Position numbers and translations under genes: made by a program
Notes under the pieces: generated by a model
Databases searched by the model: none
What the model was told of the DNA's origin: nothing
The model's input: the letters and a program-made list of their open reading frames with translations, nothing else
DNA from: Sphagnum compactum
Lineage: Eukaryota > Bryophyta > Sphagnopsida > Sphagnales
NCBI GenBank assembly: GCA_965153455.1
Contig: OZ234501.1
Span: 10,168,001 to 10,232,000, forward strand
DNA length: 64,000 bases
Reading direction: 5' to 3'
Shown here: piece after piece, positions 1 to 12,134 of the stretch
Layout of the letters: every line of letters begins with the position of its first letter
Numbering within the stretch: position 1 is the first letter of the stretch

Positions 1-93
1 CTACTTGGCAGCTACTGAGATCTCAGCTCTCTAGTCTATTGCAGCAACACTGGCATTTTCTCCACTGACCCAACTTGTGGTATCTAATGACAG

Positions 94-787
94 GATGTGT
101 TGATTGCCTTGAAGTGTTCTCTTAAAGATGATGCTGCTCTTGCATATGCTCACAATGTAAGCTGTATGCACTTTACTAGAGTCGTTCTTTTTGTTGTTAC
201 TCCTTACTTTTGCAGCACTTCATTGCTTTGCAAAGCAGTCAACTCTCTGTTTGCCTTGAAGGTAAACAGCTTTTCCAGTAGAAGTACTAAGTGCAACTTT
301 CTGCCTGGGTCAGGCAATAAAGTGGGGCCATTTACCACCTGAAGAGCGTGCACTACTTCAAGCTGAGCGACAGGTACACCATGTACATACTTTCAAATAC
401 CCAAACTTTCTTTTACCTGGCGGAAGTGTTTAGATGGGGTGTATACCTTTTGTGCTTAAGAGTTAGAGATTCATAGCTTCTGTCACCAATTTGTTTGCAG
501 GAACATTTTCAGCAGCAAGGCAGTGAACGATCTATGGGATGTGCTACTGCGACCCCAAAACAGGTGTCCCCTAACATCTGTTTCCTGAATGTCTTCCTCA
601 AGCTGCTTTAAACTTCATGCCATCTTCCAGTACCATAAATCATGCAACGTTCTGAGCATATCTTTATTTGACTCATGAAATACATTTGCTGGTGCAGATT
701 GCATTTTTGCACAGCCTTGGTTGTACAGTGAATCCTACATCCCGTCTACATGCATCGCAGCTTATTGAGCAATACAAGAAATTGTAG
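94..787 (+). CDS. 3' end of an unidentified multi-exon gene
   Basis: I do not recognise this protein. A run of short exon-like blocks with good splice borders ends in a TAG stop at 785-787. The blocks are 94-156 (after ACAG, before GTAAGC), 216-261 (after TTTTGCAG, before GTAAAC), about 316-372 (after GGTCAG, before GTACAC), 502-563 (after TTTGCAG, before GTGTCC) and 698-787 (after GGTGCAG). The third block reads [20 protein letters not shown]. The last block ends in [10 protein letters not shown]. The reading phase between the first and second blocks does not join cleanly, so one border is wrong or the gene is damaged. The 5' part lies outside the window. The Ala/Leu/Gln-rich composition suggests helices, but I assign no function. 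Confidence 0.4.
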
Positions 788-2428
788 CCAGCTCTATTCC
801 TTAGTCTGCAGGGGATGGAATGTTCAGAGTAAGAGATAGTTGCGGAGTAAGAGGTTGTCGAGATTCCCCAAACTTTGTGTTTTGCATATCATGTTGCAGA
901 TAACATGGAAGTATCCTCTCTCCTCATCAAAGAGGGAAGCCCCAAGTCTTAAATTCCATAATCTCATTGGAATGGTCATTTACATTTCCAGTATTTCTGG
1001 TTTCTCATCTGTGCCCAATATCTTGGTTGCATGGAGCCCCACAGAAACTTGTGAACAAGACATTCTGCAGAATGTTCAGCATGGACAATGCATTTTTGCC
1101 AATTCATGTTTCAAAGGTGCTATTGTCAGGGTTTCTATCTGAGATGAACTTGTGAAGTATTAAGTTATTGATTGTGCAGTTCAGTTGTGAACCACAACTT
1201 AATTAGGAATTCTTATTGAAATACCCAGAAAGCTGTATTGTCTTTGATGCTTTCTATAACCAAGTTTTGGCTTTGAGACTTATGATGGTCATTTGGAACC
1301 AGAAACAGAGGTGCTCAACTTGGACACACACGTTTTGATCATAACCATTTCATGATGAAAAGGTGAAGTTGCAATATCTGCAGAAGCTTTGCAGATGTTT
1401 GTAATGTTGTATGCTAGTCTTGTTATCATACAGCACATACATTTTTCTTGTAAAATTAATCACTTGGATTTATGTAAGTGGGTATCAGAACAAAATGAAT
1501 CGATTTGAAGCTGTGGAAGATTTGACAGATTTGTGACAAATTGCATTGTTTATTTATCCTTGGGAGTACTATCACTGGCATAAAGGACAAAAGGTAGGTA
1601 GAAGATAGCAATAGAGTACCATGGGTAGCTAGAAGATCACAGAATGGTCTGGCACAAGTAATTCTGGCATTTAATATGCCTCAAAATTTGCAGAATTATT
1701 CTGTGCCACCCTTTTATGTGCATGATGTCACATCAAGGCTTTTCTTCTTCCTTCACACCCCCCTCCTTATGTTGCTTGCATTCTAGCACTTGTAATTCTG
1801 GTAGGCAAAACTTGGATCAACTGATGGTACTATCCATATATGGCATGCAGCAGACATTTCATCAGGCATGGATTGGTATACAAAGCATGCAACGTAACCC
1901 ACACTGTGCTACAGTGAAGTTCCCTCCACGTGTTTGCACCTCACCCAGGTTGTGAAATATTCCACAGCTCATTCTATGATAGGTAGATAGATTCATTCCG
2001 AACCCTAAATTGAATTGCAGATTGCATATTCTATTTGCACAAGTTCTTGTGGTGTCGTAACTCTCACTGTCTTTCCTGTGAGTCTGTAAGTGGGAAGATT
2101 ACCAGGATACCATGACACATGGAGATTGCCTCACATCTCCTGGCCAAGAGGTCTTGATAGCCAACCCGTGCAAGATGGTCACCACATGGCTCTGCAACTT
2201 GAGTTCCCTCTTTTGCAATCCCCAGGCCAAGAGCATCATGATGGTTGAGTTGTTGCCCTCTGTACTCTTTTCCCTTCTTTATTGAGCTTTGATTCTACAG
2301 TTCTTTTGGGTAACTGATTTGCTAATAAAATGCCACTCCTAAGTTAAATAATCAGAACAGGATAATAGCAGATCTAATTCCAGACGTAGTAAATGTGGAG
2401 CTATAGTTTCAATAACCTGAAATTCTAT
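788..2428. other. Intergenic: downstream of the first gene and of the kinase
   Basis: The 3' flanks of two convergent genes meet here. I see no open frame that looks protein-coding, no RNA gene and no mobile element. The base composition is ordinary mixed sequence, unlike the AT-rich deserts further on. Confidence 0.5.
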
Positions 2429-5400
2429 TCAAGAGGATGTTCTGTCAATGCGTGGATCACATAACTCTAGGCTGACTCCTTGTGGATCCTCTTGCACAGA
2501 TAGACTTAGCACCCCTCTTCTGCTCCATTCTGCATCCACCTGCTCACGAACAGCGTTTCCAAGTACAACTGCAAAAACAGCATCAAACCCACCCGCACCA
2601 GGTACTCCAGCGAGCAATACACCACTCATGTCCATAGTTGCATCCAACAAAGCTGTCTGTGATGGTGGCTCAATCTGCACATTGGTGATAGCTTGACAAA
2701 GTTAATGAGCCGCATATGTAGGCATCTTCCACAACTTTTAGCCCTCAGCCTCAATTGATCCTCTGTTGGTCCACAACTCAATTATTTGACAAGAAGGGTT
2801 TTGACACAGAATCAAGAAATACTGTGGGTGAGACTTACCGGTACGTTGGCTGCTTCACCAACATGCCTGAGAAGTGATCGAACATTGATGAAGGCCTGCC
2901 TGGTTTCCAGCAGAGCTTCCACTATCTCTAGCCTCTCTGGAGTGTCACCAAACAAATACTTCCACTGCACAGGCAAGTATCAGAATATATGATAAGCCAT
3001 ATCTACTTGTCCATATCCAAGTAATACTGTGGGAAATAGTTACAAGAGGCATTGCTCCTGCTCTGGGGCTGATGACATTCTGTATAGTCCATGAATAACC
3101 TCAAAAGGTCAAGGGAGACTTGGCACTGTAACAAACACAACCCCAATTTTGTTCATAACAGCAGAAAATCCTAGACCAGGTGGAGGACAGTTACCTTGTC
3201 AGATGAAGAATTGCAACAACCTTCCAATACAGTGTTGTACGCATGCCTTGATTCAGCACATTCCATGAGGTGAAGGAGCCCTCTCTCAACACCTTGGTTA
3301 GCTTCAGCCAAAGCAACCCACACCGGATTTGCTGTTACTGGGTCTGCCTTGCGCCACACCTGCACTGCCCCCACCATGGATGGTGTGTGCGAACCACCAA
3401 AACCTGGTTCTCCTACCATCTGCACCATTGCATGACCCAATAAGAGAAGTGTTGCTGGTACCAGTTGAATTAGATCTGTTACTCTAATGATAGGCTAACA
3501 ATACTGCAGTCTTTTAACCCTTTGCCTTGCTGCACTATTGTCCTCTTGATGACAAAACAGCAAGAAGCTCCTGAGGTGCACATAAGATGTTTGGACTTAA
3601 GCCATACTCTGTATTTCTAACTTGGATGATGAGCTTTTCCCCCCTTGTCATGCACAGGAGTTCACAACTAGTGTCAGTGTGATATTGAGAAAATCTGGAA
3701 CAAAAAAGGCATATAGAACTCAGCCCAGCAGTGGAGACATCTAACTTACCAAAACAAGCCCTGGAGGAAGTGCATACGGCAGTCTTTCAGCATCCCAATC
3801 TGTAGTCAGAACTTGCTTAACCAACTCCAAAGGCGTCACCAGTCTGCCTCCAGCCTGCAATGTATACACTTTACCGGCTGCATTATTCCAGTTGACAATG
3901 TCAACCATGTTGGTTGATAGTCATGGCCCCAGAGCCAAGAGAGAAATTAAGAACTTTCCAAGACTGATATTGCCTTAAATATATATATGGATGTGGACCA
4001 ACAATACAATCTTATTACATGTTTCTGCACAAAAGGTCTCAACTTGGAATTAGCAAGTTGAATCTTCATCAAAGCTGACTGCTCTGTGCACAACCCTGTT
4101 TGTCTGTCAAACAGTTCACTGAAGCGGGCTGGCAACACTTTTGGAAGTAGAAGAGAAGGTGAAAAACCTAAAGGTTTTCCAGATTTTCTCTGCAGAATAT
4201 TTCACACAATGCTCAGAGAAATTACATCCAATCAAAGAGGTCTTAACATTCAGACTTCAGATTTGCAAAAGCCACATAGACATGATCAGGAATAGGATTG
4301 TTGATGCTTTTGCAAAAGGGATCTCCTTGAATGTGGACAGCCACCAAAACTCATAAGGAGACCTGCAGAGATGACAGGCATACCTGAGCAGACAAAAGAA
4401 CAGAAGGAGAGAATCGGACGTAGCGTTGGCTGCCAAACACAGCAGAGCTAACATCAAACCCACTACCAACTTTGCCCTGTGCTGCACAGTGTGCTGCCTG
4501 TGAGACCATGTGCACAAGTTCCAATTCCATCTCCTCCTCTTTGCTCTCTCCATGCACAGCCAGCTTTACGCTCCCTAGGTACTGTAGAATACCAGCCACT
4601 ACTGCTGTGGTCATGGCAGCTGATGAACCCAAACCAGTCTTAGCAACTTCCGGTAAGGCAATTGCATGGTCTCCTGGCTGAATGGATCCACTGTTACTTG
4701 TGATGGGTGAGAATGAAGGAATGGAAGCCAGACTCGATGTCCTTATAGGCAATCCACTTGCTTCAATCTGCAAAATACAGGAAACAAACAACCCACTGGC
4801 TTGAAACTTCCCTGTTCAAAGTCCAACCAGATGCCTTGCCAATCTGCAATCCATCTTGTTATAACTAAAGCCCCTAAAAATGATTGTTCCACAAAAACAC
4901 TCCCTCATATTGATTTAAAATCAACCCACAGTGAAATCAAGACATGACCCAACAATGAGTGCAAAATAAGACATGACAGCATATATCACTAACCAAGTTT
5001 CCCTTGTAACTCACCTGTTTCCGGAAGGAATAGAAGTTGTTGCTACCCAAAATTGTAATTTCAAGACCTGCATCAACCAAAATTCATCCAACATTCAGAA
5101 GCAATCCTTGAGCAGAGGACTCTGAAGTCTGAGCACTTGAGACCTGCTTATATGCACACCCACAACAGAATCCAGAAAAGCTTTCAATCTTGGGCTTGAT
5201 GAGTGACTTGTTCAGGCAAAATGAGATTGTTTAAGGCAGAGCTTTGCAGATTATTATTATTACCTTGCAGTAGCAGCTTTCGTAGCAAGTCCTGGGCATC
5301 ACTTGTTGCATGTTGAAGTTGAGCTTTTGCAGCTGCCACGGCAAGTTGCACTGCTTGTTCCACAAAAGCACTGCTGCCATCACTGCACAGTTGGGCAAAT

Positions 5401-6678
5401 GACAAGTTTCTTCACCTCTCTTTTTCGCCTCCTACAAGTTAGACCTCCTGCACACACTTTAGAGTAAAGCATTGTGCTATAGTGCCTTACTCCTAATTAT
5501 AGCTGCAATCACCAAGTTCTCAACAATATCCCTGGCACTTAAAAACTCTCAAGATATATCAGGAAAAGATCTAGCGATAGACATAAACCAGTTTTAAAAG
5601 TCCCCAAAACAAACATAGGGCAAGGCAAGCACACTAGCAAAAGACACAGCTCCAGATCTCTTTGAGTGCAGCAAACACTGAATTCACCAGCTGCCCCCGC
5701 CACATGTGTGCACAGAGAGAGGCATTGAAATGAATCCTGTCATGACCAAGCACAAGATTGATGGATGGATCATTACCCTGTAACCTTCCGAAGATGAGAG
5801 TCTCTAAGAGACAGTTTGTAGGTTGTCTCTGTAAACATCTGTGGAGACAGCACCTTCACATCTGCCCATGACTGCACATTCACATGCATATCATGCTTGA
5901 TGTCGACAACCCAAGCTTGATCTACATCTTGCTCAAAAGAGTTGATACCCTAATCTGCAACCTTTCTTCATTCTCAATCTATCAGGCCTGAACCATCTCA
6001 AGATGCACCCCGGATGTGCTTCACTATTGCAAAGGAAAGTTTTACCCTCTGCTAAGACCTACACAAACGCTGCGATCAATCAATTGTACTCTAACCCATT
6101 GACTCCGATGCTTTTCCTCTATCTCCATCCAGCCTCTACAGCACTGAGCAACAACAGATGAAAGGTACAAGCTGCACCCTAAAACTTACATTATTATTGT
6201 TCTGCAAACTCTTCTCTCTCTACTTATTAGGCCTCCTCATTGACAAATGAAATCAGGGAAGGAAGGTGGGCTTACCCAGGACCAGCTATCGGGAGCTACA
6301 TCTGAATGAATCGGCTTCACAATTGCATAGAACCGAGCTGATGTGGAGAGCACCAAGCCAGCATTAGGCCTCTCCAGTACTAAATATGCACCAGTTATCA
6401 ACACTTTTCCAGGCGCCGACACTACCCTGCAAAGGATCCACCTCACCCACAACCTCATCATCATCATCATCATCATCCTCTCTCTCTCTCTCTCTCTGTG
6501 TCTCTCTCTGTGTCTCTCTGTGTGCAACCCACTTTCCAATGTAGACAACATACAGAACCTCCCTCCTTTCATTACAATGTCGACAACATACAGAACGTTC
6601 GTCCCTTCTTGCCAATACAAGGAACTCTCTTTTTCCAGCAAGCACCAAAGCAAGAACCACCTCTGAAACCACTCACAT
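2429..6678 (-). CDS. PMK: Phosphomevalonate kinase (GHMP kinase family)
   Basis: This enzyme phosphorylates mevalonate-5-phosphate to the diphosphate in the mevalonate route to sterols and cytosolic isoprenoids. Exons read on the minus strand are 6276-6426, 5777-5871, 5264-5382, 5015-5067, 4384-4767, 3750-3854, 3195-3419, 2839-2964 and 2429-2674. All phases agree and the stop is at 2429-2431. The family features are in order: SAPGKVLITGAYLVLERPNAG near the N-terminus, the GHMP ATP-binding motif KTGLGSSAAMTTA, AAQGKVGSGFDVSSAVFGSQ, GEPGFGGSHTPSMVGAV, and the C-terminal LLAGVPGAGGFDA. The start is unsettled. Exon 6276-6426 opens with the third base of a codon after TTTGCAG, and a good donor (GTGAGT) lies at 6671-6676. 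Joining them makes an ATG split between AT at 6677-6678 and G, giving 501 residues; the Arabidopsis enzyme has about 505. A run of ATG codons at about 6457-6477 is an alternative start if that intron is retained. Confidence 0.93.
6457..6532. repeat. CAT and CT/GA microsatellites at the kinase 5' end
   Basis: An ATCATC run is followed by CTCTCTCT and CTCTGTGT tracts. On the minus (kinase) strand this is a GA tract followed by about seven consecutive ATG triplets. These are in frame with the first recognised kinase exon if no intron is removed. Confidence 0.85.
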
Positions 6679-6679
6679 C

Positions 6680-7560
6680 AATGTCTGCTGATGATCATCT
6701 GAGAAAGCAAGCACATTTGCAAAGATTCATTTGCAAAAGATCATTGGCTTCAAGATCCTAACAAGACCCTCCAACACTTCCTTGATCTCATTCAGAAATG
6801 CTGTTGCATCAGTTTGAACATGATCCTTTCCAATCTCTCACGATTTTCTTCTTCTTCTTCAAAGAACCTGGTTTATGGTATATCAGAACTTACACTTCCA
6901 TTGCTGCTGGTCACAAATTTATTCTGGCTGCGGCTGCTTCACCTCCTCCTCCACCTCCTCTCTCCAGGTGTGTGCTAACTACGGCATCTCTTGTAAGGCA
7001 TAAGAACTTACACTTCCATTTCTGTTGCTCACAAATCTGCTCTGACTGCTTCTTCTTCTTCTTCTTCTTCTCCTCCTCCTTCCTCCAGAGGTGTGCTAAC
7101 TATGGAATCTCTTTTATTTGTTCTTGTGTTTAACTCTTGACATTGCAGCAAAAGCTCACGCATCCAAGGCTTAGATCCCAGATCCAAGTTGCTTCTGCAA
7201 CAGAAAAAGTAAAAGCAGCAATGGCAAAGAAAGATTTGCATCGAATCTCTTCAGGAGAAGATCAGCGGCAAAGCACCATCGCCAACAGCAATCCGCGGTT
7301 CTTCTGCAGCGCTAGGGTTAGGGTTTGGTGCGAGCATTCCTCCACACGCAGAGCAACAGCAGTCGAACATTGCAGTGTGTTGTTTTGGTTGTCTCTCTGG
7401 TTTTGCGTCATCTGTAGTTTTGCATCTTGCTGAAGAATTTTTTCTTGTTGAGAGATCTAAAGGAGAGGCAGTGGATTCATCTCGGTAAATTGTGCTGGAA
7501 TGAGGAGCTTCTTCTTCAGCTTGGATTTGCTGTGAAGCGGGTATTCTTGGAGCAAACATC
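6680..7560. promoter_or_regulatory. Divergent promoter region between the kinase and the Cdc14-like gene
   Basis: About 0.9 kb separates two genes transcribed away from each other. It holds CTT/CTC-rich tracts (6850-6860, 6945-6960, 7050-7085). A telo-box-like AGGGTTAGGGTTT lies at 7313-7326, within about 250 bp of the + gene start. An upstream ORF opening with ATGGCAAAG at about 7220 runs to 7433 and would precede the main + start. Transcription start sites cannot be placed from sequence alone. Confidence 0.5.
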
Positions 7561-8056
7561 ATGTTGCTGTTGAGGCAGCCGAGGTGGGCACAACAGGAGG
7601 GTTTGCTGCCTTCTTGTTCTACAGCACCAGCACCAGCATCAGAAGATTCTTCTTCTTCTTCTTCTTCTTCTTCTACGCCTAGCACAACAAGACCCCTACA
7701 ATCATCATCGCCGGTACTAGACCTTGTGTTGGCGCTCACTGACCAACGCCTGTACAGAGAAGTAGCTCTTTCTCTCAGACAAGGACTGCGGGATGCGCGA
7801 TCCGAATTCTGTTTCATGCGCGTTCGCGGCCTGAATGCTCTGGCAAAGTTTCTGGCTTCCTCTGCCAAATCGCAGAAAATCATCGAGCTTTTCCAAGATA
7901 GCCAGAGTTACCAAGAGCTCCAAGGTTTGGATCTCTCTCTGTCTCTCGCACGCGCACACATTGCAATGAGCTTTAGAAGTTTTGCTTCAAAACCAATGTG
8001 AGGAGAAGAAGAATAAGGAAATCAGTTCTTTGTGGCGTTTTCTGTGTGCGAAAAGC

Positions 8057-8089
<33 letters not shown>

Positions 8090-10055
8090 ATACATACACA
8101 CACACACGCGTTGCAATGAGCTTTAGGAGTTTGCTTCAAATTCAATCTTAGGAGGAGGAGGATGAAATGAGTATTCTTTGTGGTGTTTCGTGTGTGGGAA
8201 AGAGCAGTTGTACCAGTGCTGTTTGAGCATACATTGGTGCCACACAAATGGGCAGTGAAGAACCCTGACCTGAGTGCAACAGATGCCCGCACTGAAGTTG
8301 AGAGTCCTCCCAGCATGTCGGAGCTTACTCTTGCACTCCGAGTCTTGGAAGGCTGCTGTCTCCTGGACACTGCAAGCCAGACTATTGCATCTCAATACAG
8401 TGCAGTTTCAGTATGTAAACACACACACACTCTCTCTCTCTCTTTCTCCCATTGTGTGACACTCTATGGATTTAGCTACACTGAACTGAACTGCAGGCAA
8501 AATCATGATACTTTGCAATGGATCCTAACCCTGAATCCTTGCTCTTAGATGTCTCCGCACATCAAAATGTTGGATGAGGATGTATTCAACCAACAAACAT
8601 GAAAACCATTTTCATTGAGATATGCAACATTGCTCCATGCAGACAGCAAGAATTGCTGCTCTGTGGACATTCATTCCAGGGAATATTAGAACAGATTTGA
8701 TCTTTGCCGAAATCTGTGCTCAAACATTGTGACCACAAGGTGAAGAAATTGAGCTTCTGTTCTGATGATTTTCATTACCCATCTTCTGTCCTCCTCAGCA
8801 TGCAACAATTTCATGGAAGTTTTTCTTTGTGTGATTCTTTGTCAAACCAATTAAGCACACCTGGATGTTGAGAGCATCAAGCTCTCATAGTTTTTAAACT
8901 GTGGAACAGGGGTTGGTACCATTCCATGACACCTATGTCGTCGTCATTGTTGTTACCATCGAATGATCTGTGATCTTTATCCTCTCCCCAATGCCATTCC
9001 GTGATGGTTGTCTTTGTTCGTGGTGGTATAACAGCCACACTGTGAGTTGTATGGTAACTCTTGTGCATAGTTGTGAGAAACTGATGCATCTTGTTTTGTG
9101 AATCAAACCAGGAGCTTATCAACTTGTTTTTAGCAGGAGCTTCACAAGTGCAGAAAGCTTGTCTTGACTGTTTGTTAGCTGTTATGCTGGATTCATCTAC
9201 CAACCAAAAGGTCTGGTTCCCTTTCTTGGTTTTTGGCCTGTGTGCTGGACTGGAATTCTGTTTCAGGTTATCCATTGACCGCTTATTTCCATCTCACCTT
9301 GTGAGGTGGAATCCCCATGGGATTTCTGGTCGCCTAGGATCTTGTTGCAAGCAAACTAGCAACCAAAAAATCCACATTGTGAACACCCCCTACCTCTGAA
9401 CTCTGCATACACATGGGAGAGTCAAGTCCACTGATGCTATTTCTGGATGTTTTGTGTTGTCCATACTCATGTTACCTTCAATGTGTTTGTTGTAGAGTTT
9501 TCTCCACAATCTCATGGCTCTTTTTTGTTGTCTGTCAGGAATTTGAGCGGGTGCATGGTTTGCGGAAGATTGCTGACATGTTAAGGAATGGGCATCTTGA
9601 TGGAACAATCAGGTTTGCATATCTATCTTCTTTTGTTTATTGCAGCTCCTTTAGATGCACTCAAGGAATGTCTACATAGAACGTCAGACATATGCAGATA
9701 ATATGGCAAGTTTTTTTGTACTTAAAACTGTGATGTAGATTTTTGTTGCTGACTTTGAAATGTCTGTTTCAATACTGATGGCAGGTTACAAATTGCTGAG
9801 TTCATAGTAGTGTTGCTAGGCCATGTGCTCCCAAGTTCCACCAAACCCATGGGTGGGCTTTCCCAAGTAGAACCAAGGAAATCTTCATGGATGGTGAAGT
9901 GGGCTCACCTAGAGCTTGTCGAGATTCTGGGGGAAGAGAGTGCTGCAGTGGTGGACACAATCATCAATGAAATTCCAGCAATTCGCCCTGATGCTGATAG
10001 CCAGCAAAGCTCTTTGTCTGCCTTGTCTCGAGAGCTTTTGCGCTTGGCAAATTGA
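7561..10055 (+). CDS. Cdc14/SIN-component-like helical-repeat protein
   Basis: Five exons join in phase: 7561-7924, 8208-8410, 9112-9210, 9539-9612 and 9785-10055, giving 336 residues. An N-terminal low-complexity Ser run lies near residues 27-40. The rest is leucine-rich and predicted helical, with the short blocks ELINLFLAGASQVQKACLDC, EFERVHGLRKIADMLRNGHL and IAEFIVVLLGHVLP. This pattern, a helix pair then FE-xx-GL and a stretch ending in E-F/L, resembles the family Pfam calls cell division control protein 14, SIN component (not the Cdc14 phosphatase). In fission yeast that protein partners the Sid1 kinase in septation; plant homologues are poorly studied. The start is the first ATG after stops in all upstream frames near 7501-7540. 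Other armadillo-like families remain possible. The splice model is well supported; the function is not. Confidence 0.7.
8057..8109. repeat. CT then CA microsatellite in the first intron of the Cdc14-like gene
   Basis: An uninterrupted CT tract is followed by ATACATACACACACACACG inside the intron 7925-8207. A short direct repeat flanks it: the phrase TTGCAATGAGCTTTAG occurs at about 7961 and again at about 8111, suggesting local duplication of roughly 150 bp within the intron. Confidence 0.75.
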
Positions 10056-10773
10056 AACTCAGTTTCAAAGGTCAACATATGCTCACAGCTTTCTTTTACT
10101 CAAGAAAGTAGCAACTAAACTACTTATTGACAGGTGGTGACAACAAAGACCGACACATTCTGCTGCACACAATATTATCTCATGGAATGTTGTTACAACA
10201 CCACAGGGAAGTTCACAATCAACAGGAAGCAACTTTTTTGTTGCTGTGAATCATGCAGTGTATGTCCAGATAGAGCATTCCTTTTGTAACAACAAAGCAG
10301 TAATGGACTTGTCATACATTTTCCCAGATCCTGCTGAACCCTTGAATGTCATTTCTTCCCAGGTCAAAGAAAGCTTATATTTGTACAATGACAAAATGGT
10401 CAGCTTGTTCTTCCTAAGTGCAATATGCATGAGGTATCTCATAGTTTGTTGTCTTCCCATTTGGGATGATTTCTGCAACAGTAGGGTCCTGTGAACTCTA
10501 TTGCCCCAATTCCTTCTAGCATTGCTACTAGCAGACTGCTTTGGTGCTTTGTACTGGCTAAACAGTCTATGCATTTGTGTGGCACAGAGTAACTGAATTT
10601 TCTCCAATATGCCTTTAGATCACGTCTGTGTTTTTATCCATGTACTGTACAATTGTAAGTGACCAATTTAGATGTGAATAAATGCTTCAAACTGCCTGAA
10701 GCACAAATGAGGTGAAGGGAGATTCGTGTTATCACTTCAATATCTGAAGGTGGGAGAGAGTTGTGGATAAACT

Positions 10774-11764
10774 GCCTGATGAGAACTGCTCACATCAGAG
10801 TGGTGGCTGAGATGGTCTTGCCCATGCAGAATGTCCCATCTCCGATCCTATATTGTGTGCAAATTGATGATGCTGCCAGAGCTATCCAAGGCAGTTACCT
10901 TTACACTCCTGGCAATGAAGGCAAGTTACTACCTCTCCCTTTGTTTCACAATTCAGCCAGATGAAGGCCCACCTTTACAAGGAAGCTGCAAATGATTTCT
11001 CCTAGAAAGTTTTATTTGACTGCATAGTGTGCTGAAGCCTGTGTGGACAAAGTAATCTTTATCTCCACCCAAGACCTCTATTTTTGGTGACCAGAAAATT
11101 TGCCTTCTTGGGTAGTGGAATATTAATGGGACTGGACGTTTAGACACTCACATCTAGTGTCTTTGGAATCCTTGTTGATGAATATTCAGGTTAGGGATAA
11201 ATTAAAATAAAATGTGGAAACTTGCAGAGAATTGCAGTGTTGAAAAGGTGTCTGTTCAACACACCACCAGCCCAATGTACTCGAGTTACCCACTTTTGTG
11301 AGGATTTTGTAATGGGATGGTTGTTCTTACCTTCAGGGTAGCGGACCAGTTTCTTAAGAACCAAGTTCGTCAGCGAGGTTGTCTGAGGAGGTTTGGTGAT
11401 TTCAATAGGTTGCCTGGCTCTAGATGCTGCCATTTTCTACTCTTCTTACTTCAATGAAATGAGCCGCAATAGGAGGTCTTTTGAGTGTGGCCTCATACAG
11501 TGTCCAACATTTTGCCCTACTTAATTGATTGCTGGTCTTTAGTGTGCATGGCTAAATACAGTTTATAATCTCCTCATTTCTGCCAGTTTGGGTTTGGACT
11601 GCAGCCTGACTTCAGATGACAATGGGCTGTGATGAATTTGTTATTTTTCAGGTCGCACTTGACACTATGGTTGACAATGGAGGCTTTGAGATCTTGATTG
11701 TTGAATCAATGGCATCAAGCAATCCTTCAACCTCCCTCAACTGCCCCTCAGAAAGTAGCTTGTA
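10774..11764 (+). other. Unassigned coding-like segment (two + strand exon candidates)
   Basis: A frame open from about 10761 to 10921 contains VVAEMVLPMQNVPSP and IDDAARAIQGSYLYTPGNE. It stops at AAG|GCAAGT, a perfect GC-type donor. At 11652-11764 a block follows a strong acceptor (TTATTTTTCAG) and reads VALDTMVDNGGFEILIVESM to a TAA stop. The phases do not join directly, so an intermediate exon would be needed or the frame is different. I do not recognise the protein. The segment could be a small gene, a gene fragment or chance open frames. Confidence 0.3.
11329..11433 (-). other. Candidate first exon of an unknown gene on the minus strand
   Basis: On the minus strand an ATG at 11433 opens 35 codons, starting MAASRARQPIEITKPPQ and ending VLKKLVRYPEG, directly before a consensus donor GTAAG at about 11328. 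The start, composition and donor are those of a real exon, but I could not find a convincing continuation downstream on this strand. It overlaps the gap between the two + strand candidate exons. Confidence 0.3.
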
Positions 11765-12095
11765 AATTTTTCAAATGTGAAGTTGCTATGGAGGAGTGAA
11801 GGTTCCAGATCTCAGACAATAGAAGTTCCAGCCCCATTGTCAGACACAAAAGGAAACATTCGTGGAAGAAGTCTCATGAAGTACTTTGGCACCACATGAA
11901 AATCCACCTCTCTCTCCATTCATTTCAACACCGCAACCCAACCCCAAAAACATTGTGGAGAATGATGACCATTTTTGATGGGTACCAAAAGAGTGCACAT
12001 GGTAGCCCTGGTGTACAGTATGTCATTTCAATATTCAACTTTCCTGCTTGATTTTACAGCTCAGGTTCCTCTTCTACCCAAGTTGCTGCATGTTG

Positions 12096-12097
<2 letters not shown>

Positions 12098-12130
<33 letters not shown>
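12098..12130. repeat. CT microsatellite
   Basis: An uninterrupted dinucleotide CT run of about 16 units lies between the unassigned segment and the fasciclin gene. Confidence 0.9.

Positions 12131-12134
<4 letters not shown>

Noticed and set aside
4257-4681. ORFs overlapping the phosphomevalonate kinase exon in other frames
   Set aside because: The minus-strand kinase frame is conserved and splice-consistent; the others are shadows.
7251-7883. 210-codon minus-strand ORF opposite the first exon of the Cdc14-like gene
   Set aside because: It is the shadow of the + strand coding exon and leader; its Glu run is the complement of the Ser run.
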